Shown here one piece after another: positions 53,315-61,557 of a stretch of DNA of 64,000 nucleotides. The notes under the pieces are model-generated. The model did no database searches. It saw only the letters and a program-made list of their open reading frames with translations, and had not been told where the DNA came from. Location: the NCBI GenBank assembly GCA_023415935.1, contig JAEZIX010000026.1, positions 66,261-130,260 on the forward strand. Direction: 5' to 3'. This stretch comes from Cyanobacteria bacterium OH_CDB_20 (GTDB taxonomy: Bacteria > Cyanobacteriota > Vampirovibrionia > Gastranaerophilales > Gastranaerophilaceae). The position numbers were made by a program, and so were the translations under genes. The stretch's first letter is position 1, and each line of letters opens with the position of its first letter.

Positions 53315-54931
53315 TTATTGGGAAGATAATGCTGTTTTTTTGCCAATAGACTTAAAGACTACAGGTAAAGGGTGTTGAAGTGTTTTAGGAAGAACTTGTT
53401 TTGGCGGATTTGGTTTGTGTAATTTTTTCGTCATCCAGATATTTAGGCTTGTTACTCCAATGCCTAGTGCAAGAGCTGAATACAAAATTCCTGACAGATG
53501 TGCAATATTTAACTTTCTAAGATTTTTAGCCACATCTTTTCCACCTTGAGCTGCAACTTCTGCGTGTGATTTTAGTGAGATATCTTGCAGCCAGTGTTTT
53601 AGACCCTTTCCTTCTTTTGAAATATTAAATAGGTTCTTTTGACCTTTATCTAAGAGATTTGCGACACCTTTTGATACAAAACCGCCTAAAACAAGCCAGT
53701 TTAAAAAGCATAAGATGTCTCTTGTTGCTGATTCTCTAAGTTCATTTTTATCTTTTGATGCAAAAAATCTTCCTAAAACAAGAGTTGCAAAAATTACTTT
53801 AATCGCAGCTCCTCCCGTTGAAGGTCCTGTTATTTCGAGTCTTTTTGCAAGATCTTTTAAATTTTTAACGTTTAAAACTTTAGCGACCATTCCTGTAAAT
53901 ACTGAAGCAACTGCAGCTTTTTCTAATATGAGTCTTTTATCTTTTTTCTTGTTAAGGTTTTTGCTGTTTAGATTATCAATATAGTCGACATTTCCTACAA
54001 AATCATCAGTGCCGGTTCTTTTTTGTGTTATTTTTCTGTTAACTGTTTGATTTACTATTGCAAGGGCTATAGCGAGTCCAATACCTCCAAAAGTTTTTAG
54101 TTTACTAATTTTTGAGAGTTTCTTTAGGGCCTCTTCTTTGTTTAAAGCAGGGTTATTGAATAGATGTTTGCCTGTATCATAAAGATCCCGTAGAACATTT
54201 GATACACTTGAAGAGACGGACTTTTCATCAAAGTTTACGTCGACATTTTCGCTTACTTTTAGGGCGTTACCTATTCTTGTTCCTATTATCCCTAAAATAT
54301 TTTTTGCGTCTTTGGTGTCTATATTTTTATCGTCAATAATTTCTGTTAAAGTGCTTAAAATGTTCTTTTCATCTTTTAATTTTTCAAAAATACCTTGATG
54401 TGCAGGGTTCTTCCACTTAATATTTTTCCAAGAATTTTTGTCAAACCAATCAACTTTATCCCACTCAATTTGAGACCAGTGGTTCACTTTTTTCCCGTCT
54501 GAGCCTGAAAGGTTTGTAATGACATTTCTAACAAAACCTTCTGTTTTTTTATCACCCTTTTCCCAAGCGGAGTTAAAAAGGTCTAGAACCTTGTCTGTTG
54601 CCCAAGAGGGCTCAACTTTTACAGAAGGGTTAATTGCTTTATTTCCGAATTTTGCGAGGTATTTTGCAAATAAACTTGAAGATATGCAGACAATAAATGT
54701 TCCCGTGATTTCTCTAAATGCAGTTTCAGCAGCTGCAAACTTATTTCTTTTCTTTGCGTCTAAATAGATCCTCGGGCTGTCATCTACCACAAGGTCTATT
54801 ATGGCTGCGTTTGCCATAGGATTAGTATCAAGAAGCGCTAGTGTCTGTGTTAATGCTCCATCCACAGGTCCTTTAAATGCCTGTCTTCTTTGATTTATGT
54901 TTTTGTATTCGTTATTTATGCCAATTTTCAT
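53315..54931 (-). CDS. Motif-bearing multi-helix membrane protein
   Basis: A 538-aa protein opening M-K-I-G-I-N-N-E-Y and A-F-K-G within 21 residues. Hydrophobic stretches lie at about residues 75-95, 285-300, 345-365, 385-400, 415-430 and 475-495, separated by Lys-rich segments and a Trp-containing helical region (S-Q-I-E-W-D-K-V-D-W-F). It resembles the 353-aa membrane protein at 15095 in layout, but no shared block is certain. Its start is 27 bases after the terminator of the structured leader RNA at 54958, so expression may depend on reading through it. No family recognised. Confidence 0.65.
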   Translation of the reverse strand: MKIGINNEYKNINQRRQAFKGPVDGALTQTLALLDTNPMANAAIIDLVVDDSPRIYLDAKKRNKFAAAETAFREITGTFIVCISSSLFAKYLAKFGNKAINPSVKVEPSWATDKVLDLFNSAWEKGDKKTEGFVRNVITNLSGSDGKKVNHWSQIEWDKVDWFDKNSWKNIKWKNPAHQGIFEKLKDEKNILSTLTEIIDDKNIDTKDAKNILGIIGTRIGNALKVSENVDVNFDEKSVSSSVSNVLRDLYDTGKHLFNNPALNKEEALKKLSKISKLKTFGGIGLAIALAIVNQTVNRKITQKRTGTDDFVGNVDYIDNLNSKNLNKKKDKRLILEKAAVASVFTGMVAKVLNVKNLKDLAKRLEITGPSTGGAAIKVIFATLVLGRFFASKDKNELRESATRDILCFLNWLVLGGFVSKGVANLLDKGQKNLFNISKEGKGLKHWLQDISLKSHAEVAAQGGKDVAKNLRKLNIAHLSGILYSALALGIGVTSLNIWMTKKLHKPNPPKQVLPKTLQHPLPVVFKSIGKKTALSSQ

Positions 54932-54957
54932 GATTTACCTTTCTGATTAAACTGCAC

Positions 54958-54986
54958 AAAAAATCCCGTCTTTTAGACGGGATTTT
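54958..54986 (-). terminator. Terminator just upstream of the 538-aa gene
   Basis: On the - strand AAAATCCCGTC-TAAAA-GACGGGATTTT followed by T; it lies 27 bases before the ATG at 54931, in the position of an attenuator or a leader-RNA end. Confidence 0.9.
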
Positions 54987-55014
54987 ATACTTATATCTCT
55001 ATTACACTTATATT

Positions 55015-55101
55015 TTAAACTTGCATAAGAATATCAGTACACCCGTCAAATCTAGGTGTACAACATGCATTTTGGTTGTTTAAAAGTGTTTGTTTTAACA
55101 T
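55015..55101 (-). CDS. Possible 28-aa Cys-rich leader peptide
   Basis: ATG at 55101, stop at 55015-55017, inside the structured RNA. The product contains N-A-C-C-T-P-R-F-D-G-C-T, three cysteines. The upstream ribosome-binding site is weak (AAAAGAAAAA). Could be a leader peptide, a small toxin/peptide, or chance. Confidence 0.3.
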   Translation of the reverse strand: MLKQTLLNNQNACCTPRFDGCTDILMQV

Positions 55102-55146
55102 TATTTTTCTTTTCAAAATAAAATTTCGGCTATCCGAACACTTTTA

Positions 55147-55174
55147 ATTAAATACTAAAATCAACTTTTGTCAA
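55147..55174 (-). promoter_or_regulatory. Promoter of the structured leftward RNA
   Basis: On the - strand TTGACA (55174-55169) and TTTAAT (55152-55147) with a 16-base spacer; transcription should start near 55140, the 5' end of the pairing region. Confidence 0.6.
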
Positions 55175-55294
55175 TACTAGAATAACTAAAGTTTTATGAT
55201 ATATAGAATTATATTTGAGCAAAATCGTCTGTTTTAGCCTCTTTTACAATTTGTTATAAATTATTTTGATTTTAGATTAAAATGAGAATGTATT

Positions 55295-55324
55295 TGCATG
55301 CTACAAAGCTAGCAAATTATAATT
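55295..55324 (+). promoter_or_regulatory. Promoter of the PGI-like gene
   Basis: TTGCAT (55295-55300) and TATAAT (55319-55324) with an 18-base spacer, 55 bases before the start, and an AAGGAG ribosome-binding site. Confidence 0.65.
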
Positions 55325-55379
55325 TTACAATTTTTATATATATTACTGCAGGTCTAAAAATAAGAAGGAGTTTATTAAA

Positions 55380-56759
55380 ATGTTAGTGAGAGGCATAGAT
55401 GCTGTTAATTTTGCAGCTGCAAAAAAGAATGTTAACAAAAAACAACTGGGTGTTTCTAATGGGGTTTATTCGCAAAATGTTGAAAAACAAAAATATGCGC
55501 AAATTCCTTTTGGCGCTTTGATACATTATTCATATGTTATTCCCAAAAATGAAAAATTTTTAGAATCTAGTTACGAAGATAAAGCAAAGCAAGTACAAGC
55601 GCAGCTTGTAGCTGAAGCTCAAAATGATTCTTCTTGGATTAACCTTCCTGCAAAATTGTTGCAAGATGGTTCTGCTGATAGGGTTTATGAATCGATTGGT
55701 GATTTCAAAAAAGCAATCCCAGGCAAAAAGCATCTTATTTTTGTAGCCTTAGGCAACCCTGCAAATGCAGATGAAGCTGCAAAAGCTCTTGGCCTTGGTG
55801 ATAATGTTACTTACTGCTGCGCAGTGAGAGAAGGAAATATTAAGCATGCTATTCAAAAAGCAGGCGGTAATTTAGAACAAATTCAAGTTATGATCTCTTC
55901 AAAATCAGGCACTACTTTTGAAAGCAATGCTACATATCAACTTTTACAAAAGCAGTTTGAAGAATATTATAAAAGTGAAGGCAAGACAGGCGAGGATTTA
56001 AAAGAAGCCGTTGCAAAACATTTCTTGTGTTTGACTGATAAAAATCCTTCTGCAAAACTTAAAAAAGAAGCGATTGAAAGAGGATATAAAACAATAGATT
56101 GTGTAGACAATCTTGCAAGCGGCTTTGGTGATTTAGCTTATGATTTGCCGCTATTAGCTTATGCCGGTTTATCTAAAAAAGATGCTGTAAAAATGCTTGA
56201 AGCAGCTAGAGATATTACAAAAGAAGTCCTTACAAATGCTCCTGACAATAACCTTGCAGCGAGGATTGCAATGTTTGATAAAGCAGCCCGCGACAACGGC
56301 GCAACAAAAGAACAATTTATTTTCCATGATAGCGAAGTTGATCTATCAAACACAATAGCCCAGCTTTATAGAGAGTCTTTGAGAAAAGTAAATCTTGAAT
56401 TAAATACATATCCGCGCTCCGCACATTCAGGATTACAATCTGCAATAGATACAGAGCTCAACGGGCAATCAGTTAATATTATTACAAATGTGATTCCGGT
56501 TGGAGCGGATAAAACTCAAGAAGCAGAACGCCTCGAAAATGCGCATATCCAAAATGCAGGATCAGAAGGTCATTGGCAAAAGACCCTTGGCTTTGAACTT
56601 TCAGAAGACGGCTCAGGGATAAAACCTGAGGTACTGGGTGAGTTCTTGATGTTAAAGTCATTTATCGCATATTTCAAAAACCAACTTGAAGGAACAAATC
56701 ATAATATGGAAAAAATTGACTACGTTGGTCAATACAAAAAAATCTTCCAAGGCGGGTAA
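55380..56759 (+). CDS. Glucose-6-phosphate isomerase-like protein
   Basis: A 459-aa protein of the PGI family: SIS-type domain with V-M-I-S-S-K-S-G-T-T-F-E (the sugar-phosphate loop), I-A-Q-L-Y-R-E-S-L-R-K near the second signature and S-A-H-S-G-L-Q-S-A-I-D-T-E-L. It is similar in length to short bacterial PGIs, but the catalytic signatures are imperfect, so a phosphosugar isomerase of other specificity is possible. The N-terminus (V-R-G-I-D-A-V-N-F-A-A) is a loose version of the motif seen on neighbours. Strong promoter and AAGGAG site; hairpin follows at 56790. Confidence 0.72.
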   Translation: MLVRGIDAVNFAAAKKNVNKKQLGVSNGVYSQNVEKQKYAQIPFGALIHYSYVIPKNEKFLESSYEDKAKQVQAQLVAEAQNDSSWINLPAKLLQDGSADRVYESIGDFKKAIPGKKHLIFVALGNPANADEAAKALGLGDNVTYCCAVREGNIKHAIQKAGGNLEQIQVMISSKSGTTFESNATYQLLQKQFEEYYKSEGKTGEDLKEAVAKHFLCLTDKNPSAKLKKEAIERGYKTIDCVDNLASGFGDLAYDLPLLAYAGLSKKDAVKMLEAARDITKEVLTNAPDNNLAARIAMFDKAARDNGATKEQFIFHDSEVDLSNTIAQLYRESLRKVNLELNTYPRSAHSGLQSAIDTELNGQSVNIITNVIPVGADKTQEAERLENAHIQNAGSEGHWQKTLGFELSEDGSGIKPEVLGEFLMLKSFIAYFKNQLEGTNHNMEKIDYVGQYKKIFQGG

Positions 56760-56789
56760 AGGTATAATACAAAACGAAAAATAAATATT

Positions 56790-56820
56790 AGAGAGCAGTT
56801 AAATCATTCGGCTGCTCTCT
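56790..56820 (+). terminator. Hairpin after the PGI-like gene
   Basis: Nine-bp stem AGAGAGCAG / CTGCTCTCT with a 13-base loop; no T run follows, so it may be a processing or stability element rather than a terminator. Confidence 0.5.
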
Positions 56821-56890
56821 AAAAGTATATAGTTGTATTTTGCATGATATAATCTCTTTAGTTTAACAAGTTACGAGAGTCGGAATAATA

Positions 56891-57487
56891 ATGTTGCTTC
56901 TTAAAGGATTAGTTCTGGGATTTTCAATAGCTGCGCCCGTTGGCCCTATTGGACTTTTGTGTATTAATAAAACCCTCAAAAATGGCAAATTAAGCGGATT
57001 TTTATCAGGGCTTGGGGCAGCATCAGCGGATATGATTTATGGCGCAATAGCGGCGTTAGGCCTTACAGCAATATCAAGTGTTTTGCTTGAATATGCTCTT
57101 TATATAAGGATTTTGGGAGGGTTGTTTTTATGCTATCTCGGTGTAAAGATTTTTCTTGCAAAAAAAGCCGAAAAAGCTAAAGAAGAAGTTTCAAAAGGGC
57201 TTTTTAGCGATTATTTGTCAACTTTTTTTCTTACAATAACTAACCCTATGACAATTATCTCTTTCACAGCAATATTTGCAGGCATGGGCATAATGAGCAC
57301 CAATAAAACAGAAATTTTAGAGTTTATAATTGGTGTTTTCTCTGGTTCAGCCTTGTGGTGGCTCTGTTTATGCTTTATTGCAGGATATATCGGGCAAAAA
57401 TCAGATGAAAAATTTATCTATATTGTTAACAAAGTATCAGGGCTTATTATTTTTGCATTTGGTGTTTGGGCTTTTTTAAACAAGTAA
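56891..57487 (+). CDS. LysE/RhtB-family exporter
   Basis: A 198-aa membrane protein with about six helices and the N-terminal G-F-S-I-A-A-P-V-G-P-I-G signature of the LysE family of amino-acid exporters. The exported amino acid cannot be told from sequence. Converges with and overlaps the HAD gene by 12 bases. Confidence 0.87.
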   Translation: MLLLKGLVLGFSIAAPVGPIGLLCINKTLKNGKLSGFLSGLGAASADMIYGAIAALGLTAISSVLLEYALYIRILGGLFLCYLGVKIFLAKKAEKAKEEVSKGLFSDYLSTFFLTITNPMTIISFTAIFAGMGIMSTNKTEILEFIIGVFSGSALWWLCLCFIAGYIGQKSDEKFIYIVNKVSGLIIFAFGVWAFLNK

Positions 57488-58141
57488 CCCGAGTATTTCT
57501 TCAGGTTTATTAATTATTGTTTTTGCGCCGGCTTTTTCAAGTGTGTCTTTTTCTCTATATCCCCATATTACACTTATGCAAGGAATACTAGCATTTTTTG
57601 CTGTTTGAATATCAACTTCAGAATCTCCTACGTAGATGCAGTTTTCAGCATCGTAGCCAAAGTATTTTATAACTTTTAAAATACTTTCAGGTGAAGGTTT
57701 TTGAGGTATTGAGTCTGATTGACCTACTACAATATCTATAAGATTTCCAAAGTATCTTTTGCATAATTCTTTTGCTGCAGAATCAAATTTATTAGACACA
57801 ACAGCAGTTTTAATTCCCATATTTTTGATTTTTTCAAGAACTTTTAATACACCATCATAAGGTTTTGTTTTGTTACACATGTTCTCAGAATAGTCGGTTT
57901 TAAATGTTTTTAGACATTCTTCAAAATTAATGTTTTGTTCACCGTCTGGGATTGCTCTTTCGATGAGCTTTCTTACGCCGTTTCCGACAAATTTTTTAGT
58001 CTGCTCAAGCGAAATAGGGTCGTAATTATATTTTTTTAAAGCAAAATTAACACTATCTTTTAAATCTTCAAGTGTGTATAATAATGTTCCATCTAAGTCG
58101 AAAATTATAACGCCAATCATAATGCCAATATTAACATACAT
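57476..58141 (-). CDS. HAD hydrolase, phosphoglycolate phosphatase-like
   Basis: A 221-aa HAD-superfamily phosphatase: nucleophile and acid Asp in I-I-F-D-L-D-G-T-L (residues 13-21), cap domain, the motif III Lys in P-S-P-E-S and motif IV Y-V-G-D-S-E-V-D. Closest by pattern to Gph (2-phosphoglycolate phosphatase). The start may be Met8 (58120), which would remove 7 residues not in the fold. Ends overlap lysE. Confidence 0.83.
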   Translation of the reverse strand: MYVNIGIMIGVIIFDLDGTLLYTLEDLKDSVNFALKKYNYDPISLEQTKKFVGNGVRKLIERAIPDGEQNINFEECLKTFKTDYSENMCNKTKPYDGVLKVLEKIKNMGIKTAVVSNKFDSAAKELCKRYFGNLIDIVVGQSDSIPQKPSPESILKVIKYFGYDAENCIYVGDSEVDIQTAKNASIPCISVIWGYREKDTLEKAGAKTIINKPEEILGLLV

Positions 58142-58265
58142 ATATTTATAAAAAAATTGGTTAAGATTTATTATAAAAATGGAAAATAAGAGGCAATTTT
58201 ATTTTTCATCGCATTTATTATAAACACAGATTTATTACATATTCAGATTTTAGGAAAAATACACA

Positions 58266-59600
58266 GTGAACATTAATAGCATATACGCAAGATTAGCAAT
58301 ATCTAATCAAAACGTTGTACCTTTTAAACAGAAAGAACCTGCAAGAAAGCAGGTAAACGGTCCTGTTCAAGACGTATTTGTTAAATCAAGTAATAACTCT
58401 CCTAAGCTAATATCTTTTGGCGCAAATGTTAATGTTAATGATGAAGATATTCAAGATATTTTAGGTATTCTTGGTCTAAAAGGCCAGCCAGGTACTACTT
58501 CAGCTGGAATCCCTGAGATTAAAAGAGCGCTTTTAGCTCAATCAGCTTTGATTAAAGATACAATGAACTTTCTTCATATAGACGGAAAAAATCTAGAAAC
58601 ATCTGAAGCAAGATGTGCTGCAATAAATAATAGAGTAAGATTAGATCCTAAAACAGGCTTAAACAACATCGATGCTTTATATGATGATATTCAGTATGTT
58701 AAAGATGAATATCTTTCAAAAGGCAAGCCGGTTACTTTTGCAATGTTCGATCTTGATAATTTTAAATCTGTAAACGACCTATTAAGCTACGATGTTGGCG
58801 ATGTTCTTATAAAACTTGCAGCTAGTAATATTAACACAGCTGTTGTTAAACAAGGATTCAAAGCGTATCGTTTCGGCGGAGAAGAATTTATTGTTATGAT
58901 GCCTGGAGTTGAGCAAGAACAAGCTCTTCCAATTGCTCAAAGTATTATTGATTCAGTTAACGGCGCTTCATTTACTGAAGAGCATATCGAAAAATATATT
59001 GCTTCAGGTCAAAATCTTATAGATAATTTGACACAAAAACAAGAACCATATAAAAGGGTACTTGATGATATAAAACAATTGAAACAGCTAGAAGAAATCA
59101 TGAAGGATCCTTGTTACAAAAAAGTTTTAGCAAGCTCTCCAAATGTTTCATCAAATATTAAACAATGCAGAATTAGACTTCATGATGAAGCAAGATATTT
59201 GCTTTCAAGAGGGGTTGAAATAGCTTCAAATTCTTCGGAAACAGAACTATTGATGTCTTCAATTGAAAGACTTGAAAAAGGAGAGAAAGTGGAAAATGTT
59301 TTTGCCGCAAATACTCCGTTATCGTCTTTACTTTATTCAATGTTCTATAAACAAGACAAAATAAATGAGATAAGAAAATGGATTGAATACGTACAACTTC
59401 CTAATGATAAGGGTGAGCCGAGAGGGTTTACAATGTCAGGTGGCGTGATTCAATTTGATGATGCTAAATACGATTCTAACGAATATATTCACGATACAGG
59501 CGAAGTTTTAGCTTATGCAAAACGTAATCAAAAAGGAAGACTGTACGAAAAAATCGGCGCTAATTGTGGTTTATACAAGCCTAAAAGAGGCAAGTGTTAA
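58266..59600 (+). CDS. GGDEF diguanylate cyclase with an internal insertion and N-terminal motif
   Basis: A 444-aa protein starting GTG with AGGAAA ahead; it opens M-N-I-N-S-I-Y and later I-S-F-G-A-N. The GGDEF domain starts near residue 130; the metal-binding D-L-D-N-F-K-S-V-N-D is at about 161 and the active loop R-F-G-G-E-E-F at about 201. The last part (M-S-G-G-V-I-Q-F, Y-A-K-R-N-Q-K-G-R-L-Y) comes only after an extra ~130-residue helical insertion, so the domain is split. The active site appears intact, so c-di-GMP synthesis is plausible; the insertion may be a regulatory module. No membrane segment. Confidence 0.8.
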   Translation: MNINSIYARLAISNQNVVPFKQKEPARKQVNGPVQDVFVKSSNNSPKLISFGANVNVNDEDIQDILGILGLKGQPGTTSAGIPEIKRALLAQSALIKDTMNFLHIDGKNLETSEARCAAINNRVRLDPKTGLNNIDALYDDIQYVKDEYLSKGKPVTFAMFDLDNFKSVNDLLSYDVGDVLIKLAASNINTAVVKQGFKAYRFGGEEFIVMMPGVEQEQALPIAQSIIDSVNGASFTEEHIEKYIASGQNLIDNLTQKQEPYKRVLDDIKQLKQLEEIMKDPCYKKVLASSPNVSSNIKQCRIRLHDEARYLLSRGVEIASNSSETELLMSSIERLEKGEKVENVFAANTPLSSLLYSMFYKQDKINEIRKWIEYVQLPNDKGEPRGFTMSGGVIQFDDAKYDSNEYIHDTGEVLAYAKRNQKGRLYEKIGANCGLYKPKRGKC

Positions 59601-59672
59601 ATATGTTTAACATATTATATTGCAAATGAAAAGTTTGATTTATAATGTGGAAAACAAAATAAGGCTAGGAAA

Positions 59673-60176
59673 ATGATGGAAGTATACAGACTTTATCCTC
59701 AGTACAGAATAGTAAGTGACAGAAGAAGAGAAAATGTCCCTGTTGAAAACGATAGAAGAAGCGGTACAGAAAGACGCTCTCAATCAAGAGTCACTTTAGA
59801 TACTGAAATTACAAGAGATATTTTTGAGATTAAAAGTAAAGTTTCCCAAATCCAAAAAACAAGCCCAAAAAATGTTGAAAGCCTAAGTTTTAGGCAAAAT
59901 TCATCACTTGCAACTCAAGAAACTTCAGCAAAAGATCAATTTGTAAAAACTATAAATGAGACTAATAATACTCCGGCAAAAGAAATTCAGATATCAAAAG
60001 GCAACAAGGACTTGATGCTTGCAGGAGTAATGTTAAGCGTTATGGCTGGTGTTATCTCGGCAGCCTTTTTAGGGCCGGTAGCAGCAGGTATCGGCATAGG
60101 AGTCGGCGTTTATCTCGGTGGTAAGCTCCTTAAACAGACAGTTTCAACCCATTTAAATGAAAAGGATAAAGATTAA
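59673..60176 (+). CDS. Protein with Gly-rich hydrophobic C-terminus
   Basis: A 167-aa protein beginning M-M-E-V-Y-R-L-Y-P-Q-Y-R-I with an Arg-rich D-R-R-S-G-T-E-R-R region, a Ser/Thr-rich linker and a C-terminal Gly/Ala-rich hydrophobic double segment (L-M-L-A-G-V-M-L-S-V ... A-A-G-I-G-I-G-V-G-V), like a glycine-zipper membrane hairpin. Function unknown. It follows the GGDEF gene by 72 bases on the same strand and shares a bidirectional terminator with the next gene. Confidence 0.6.
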   Translation: MMEVYRLYPQYRIVSDRRRENVPVENDRRSGTERRSQSRVTLDTEITRDIFEIKSKVSQIQKTSPKNVESLSFRQNSSLATQETSAKDQFVKTINETNNTPAKEIQISKGNKDLMLAGVMLSVMAGVISAAFLGPVAAGIGIGVGVYLGGKLLKQTVSTHLNEKDKD

Positions 60177-60192
60177 TCTTTATCCTTTTTTA
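60161..60192. terminator. Bidirectional terminator
   Basis: AAAAGGATAAAGA-TTAA-TCTTTATCCTTTT, a 13-bp stem with a T run on either side, overlapping both convergent stop codons. Confidence 0.92.
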
Positions 60193-60587
60193 CTTTTTGT
60201 TTTTATTCTTTGTGGGCCTGTCTTTAGTGCCTGTTCTGATAATTGTCTTATTTTTCTGTAAAAATCAGGAAGGAAATCTACTGGACTTATCTTGTCTTTT
60301 ACAAAAATTTCTTTAAAATTCCTTATGGTGCTTTTGATAGGTTGTGCATTTTCGAAAGAATCTCCGTATCCAAGATACATCGAGCCATAGTCAACAAAAA
60401 GATTTACTTTTTTGTTTGCTTTTTGTTGGTTTGTTGCTTCGCGGATAGCATTTAGCGCGGCTCCTGAACGGTTACGCAACGTAGGATTTGCTTCTTCATC
60501 TTTTGACATGGCTGTAAGTTCTTCAACAAGCCGATCACTTGCAATAACCGCTTTAAATGAGGGTGCCATTACTCCTGTGATTCTCAT
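60180..60587 (-). CDS. Small motif-bearing protein
   Basis: A 135-aa soluble protein opening M-R-I-T-G-V-M-A-P-S-F-K-A, another clear case of the N-terminal pattern. The rest is helical and basic (S-S-A-L-like helix, Y-R-K-I-R-Q-L-S-E) ending in a Lys-rich tail. GGAGAGAAGC precedes the ATG. Function unknown. Confidence 0.65.
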   Translation of the reverse strand: MRITGVMAPSFKAVIASDRLVEELTAMSKDEEANPTLRNRSGAALNAIREATNQQKANKKVNLFVDYGSMYLGYGDSFENAQPIKSTIRNFKEIFVKDKISPVDFLPDFYRKIRQLSEQALKTGPQRIKTKSKKG

Positions 60588-60694
60588 GCTTCTCTCCTAA
60601 TTCCTCTTTTTATTTGATGTTTTAATATACAAAACTCGAACAAAATAAAATTTGTTAGCTTGACATTGGTTTTTATGTGTTAGAAAGTTTTACT

Positions 60695-61555
60695 ATGTAC
60701 AAGCTCATTTTTGCAATATTTATAAGGATTGTGGCAAATCCTCTCGGAAATGTTTTTCAGAAAAAACTTTCTCAAGAAGGGGTTAGCTCTTTAGTTATAA
60801 ACTTTATGAGTTTTTTCTTGCTAAGTTTGGTTTGTATTTTTGCGTCTTTTGGGGTTGGCTGGCATGGATTTTCTGCTGAATTGTGGGGAAATGCCGTTAT
60901 AGCTTCTCTTCTAGGAGTTATTGGCTGTAATTTGATTATAAAGGCAATCCAAATGGGCGAATTGTCTGTTTTAGGTCCTGTAAACTCTTATAAATCAATA
61001 GTTGGCATGGTTGCAGGAATATTTTTGCTCGGGGAGATGCCTAGTTCCGCAGGTGTTTTAGGTATGATTCTCATAATTGCCGGGAGTTATTTTGTTTTTG
61101 AAACCCAAGAAGAAAAATTTTCATTAAAAATATTTTTAAGAAAAGATATATTATGTAGGCTTATGGCACTTGTGTTTTCAGCGGTTGAGGCAGTTTTTAT
61201 CAAAAAAGTTATCATTTTGTCTTCTGTGGTGGCCGCATTTAGCTTGTGGTGCTGGTTTGGGGCTTTATTTTCTTTCGTTATTCTTTTATTTAGCGGAAAA
61301 GAAAAATATAGTCAGCTTAAAAAACCTGACTTCGGTCTTTATTTGCCTCTTGTTCTCTGTATCGGCGCAATGCAGTTTTCGACAACTTATGTCTTTCAAA
61401 AGATGAATGTAGGTTACTCTCTTGCGCTCTTCCAGCTTTCAACTTTAATTACTGTATTTTTAGGATATAAAATTTTCCACGAGAAAGATATTTTCAAAAA
61501 ATTGGTTGGAACAATCATTATGATTGCTGGAGCTGTCATAATAATCTTGACTTAG
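60695..61555 (+). CDS. EamA-family (DMT) transporter
   Basis: A 286-aa protein (ATG at 60695 preferred over the GTG at 60677) with ten membrane helices arranged as two EamA repeats, typical of drug/metabolite transporters. Substrate unknown. Converges with gshA, 2 bases between stops. Confidence 0.78.
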   Translation: MYKLIFAIFIRIVANPLGNVFQKKLSQEGVSSLVINFMSFFLLSLVCIFASFGVGWHGFSAELWGNAVIASLLGVIGCNLIIKAIQMGELSVLGPVNSYKSIVGMVAGIFLLGEMPSSAGVLGMILIIAGSYFVFETQEEKFSLKIFLRKDILCRLMALVFSAVEAVFIKKVIILSSVVAAFSLWCWFGALFSFVILLFSGKEKYSQLKKPDFGLYLPLVLCIGAMQFSTTYVFQKMNVGYSLALFQLSTLITVFLGYKIFHEKDIFKKLVGTIIMIAGAVIIILT

Positions 61556-61557
61556 CC

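Larger units (their letters stand above)
54958..55141 (-). ncRNA. Structured leftward RNA or attenuator leader
   Basis: Reading leftward from a TTGACA/TTTAAT promoter (55147-55174), the transcript would contain: a long-range pairing AACACTTTTAA (55137-55147) with TTAAAAGTGTT (55080-55090) enclosing a TTCGG/CCGAA hairpin; a second hairpin GTACACC/GGTGTAC (55037-55043 with 55055-55061, 11-base loop); and the strong terminator at 54958-54986. This is about 184 bases. It also contains a 28-codon frame (next entry). It may be a cis-acting attenuator for the 538-aa gene or a free small RNA; no known riboswitch class was recognised. Confidence 0.6.
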
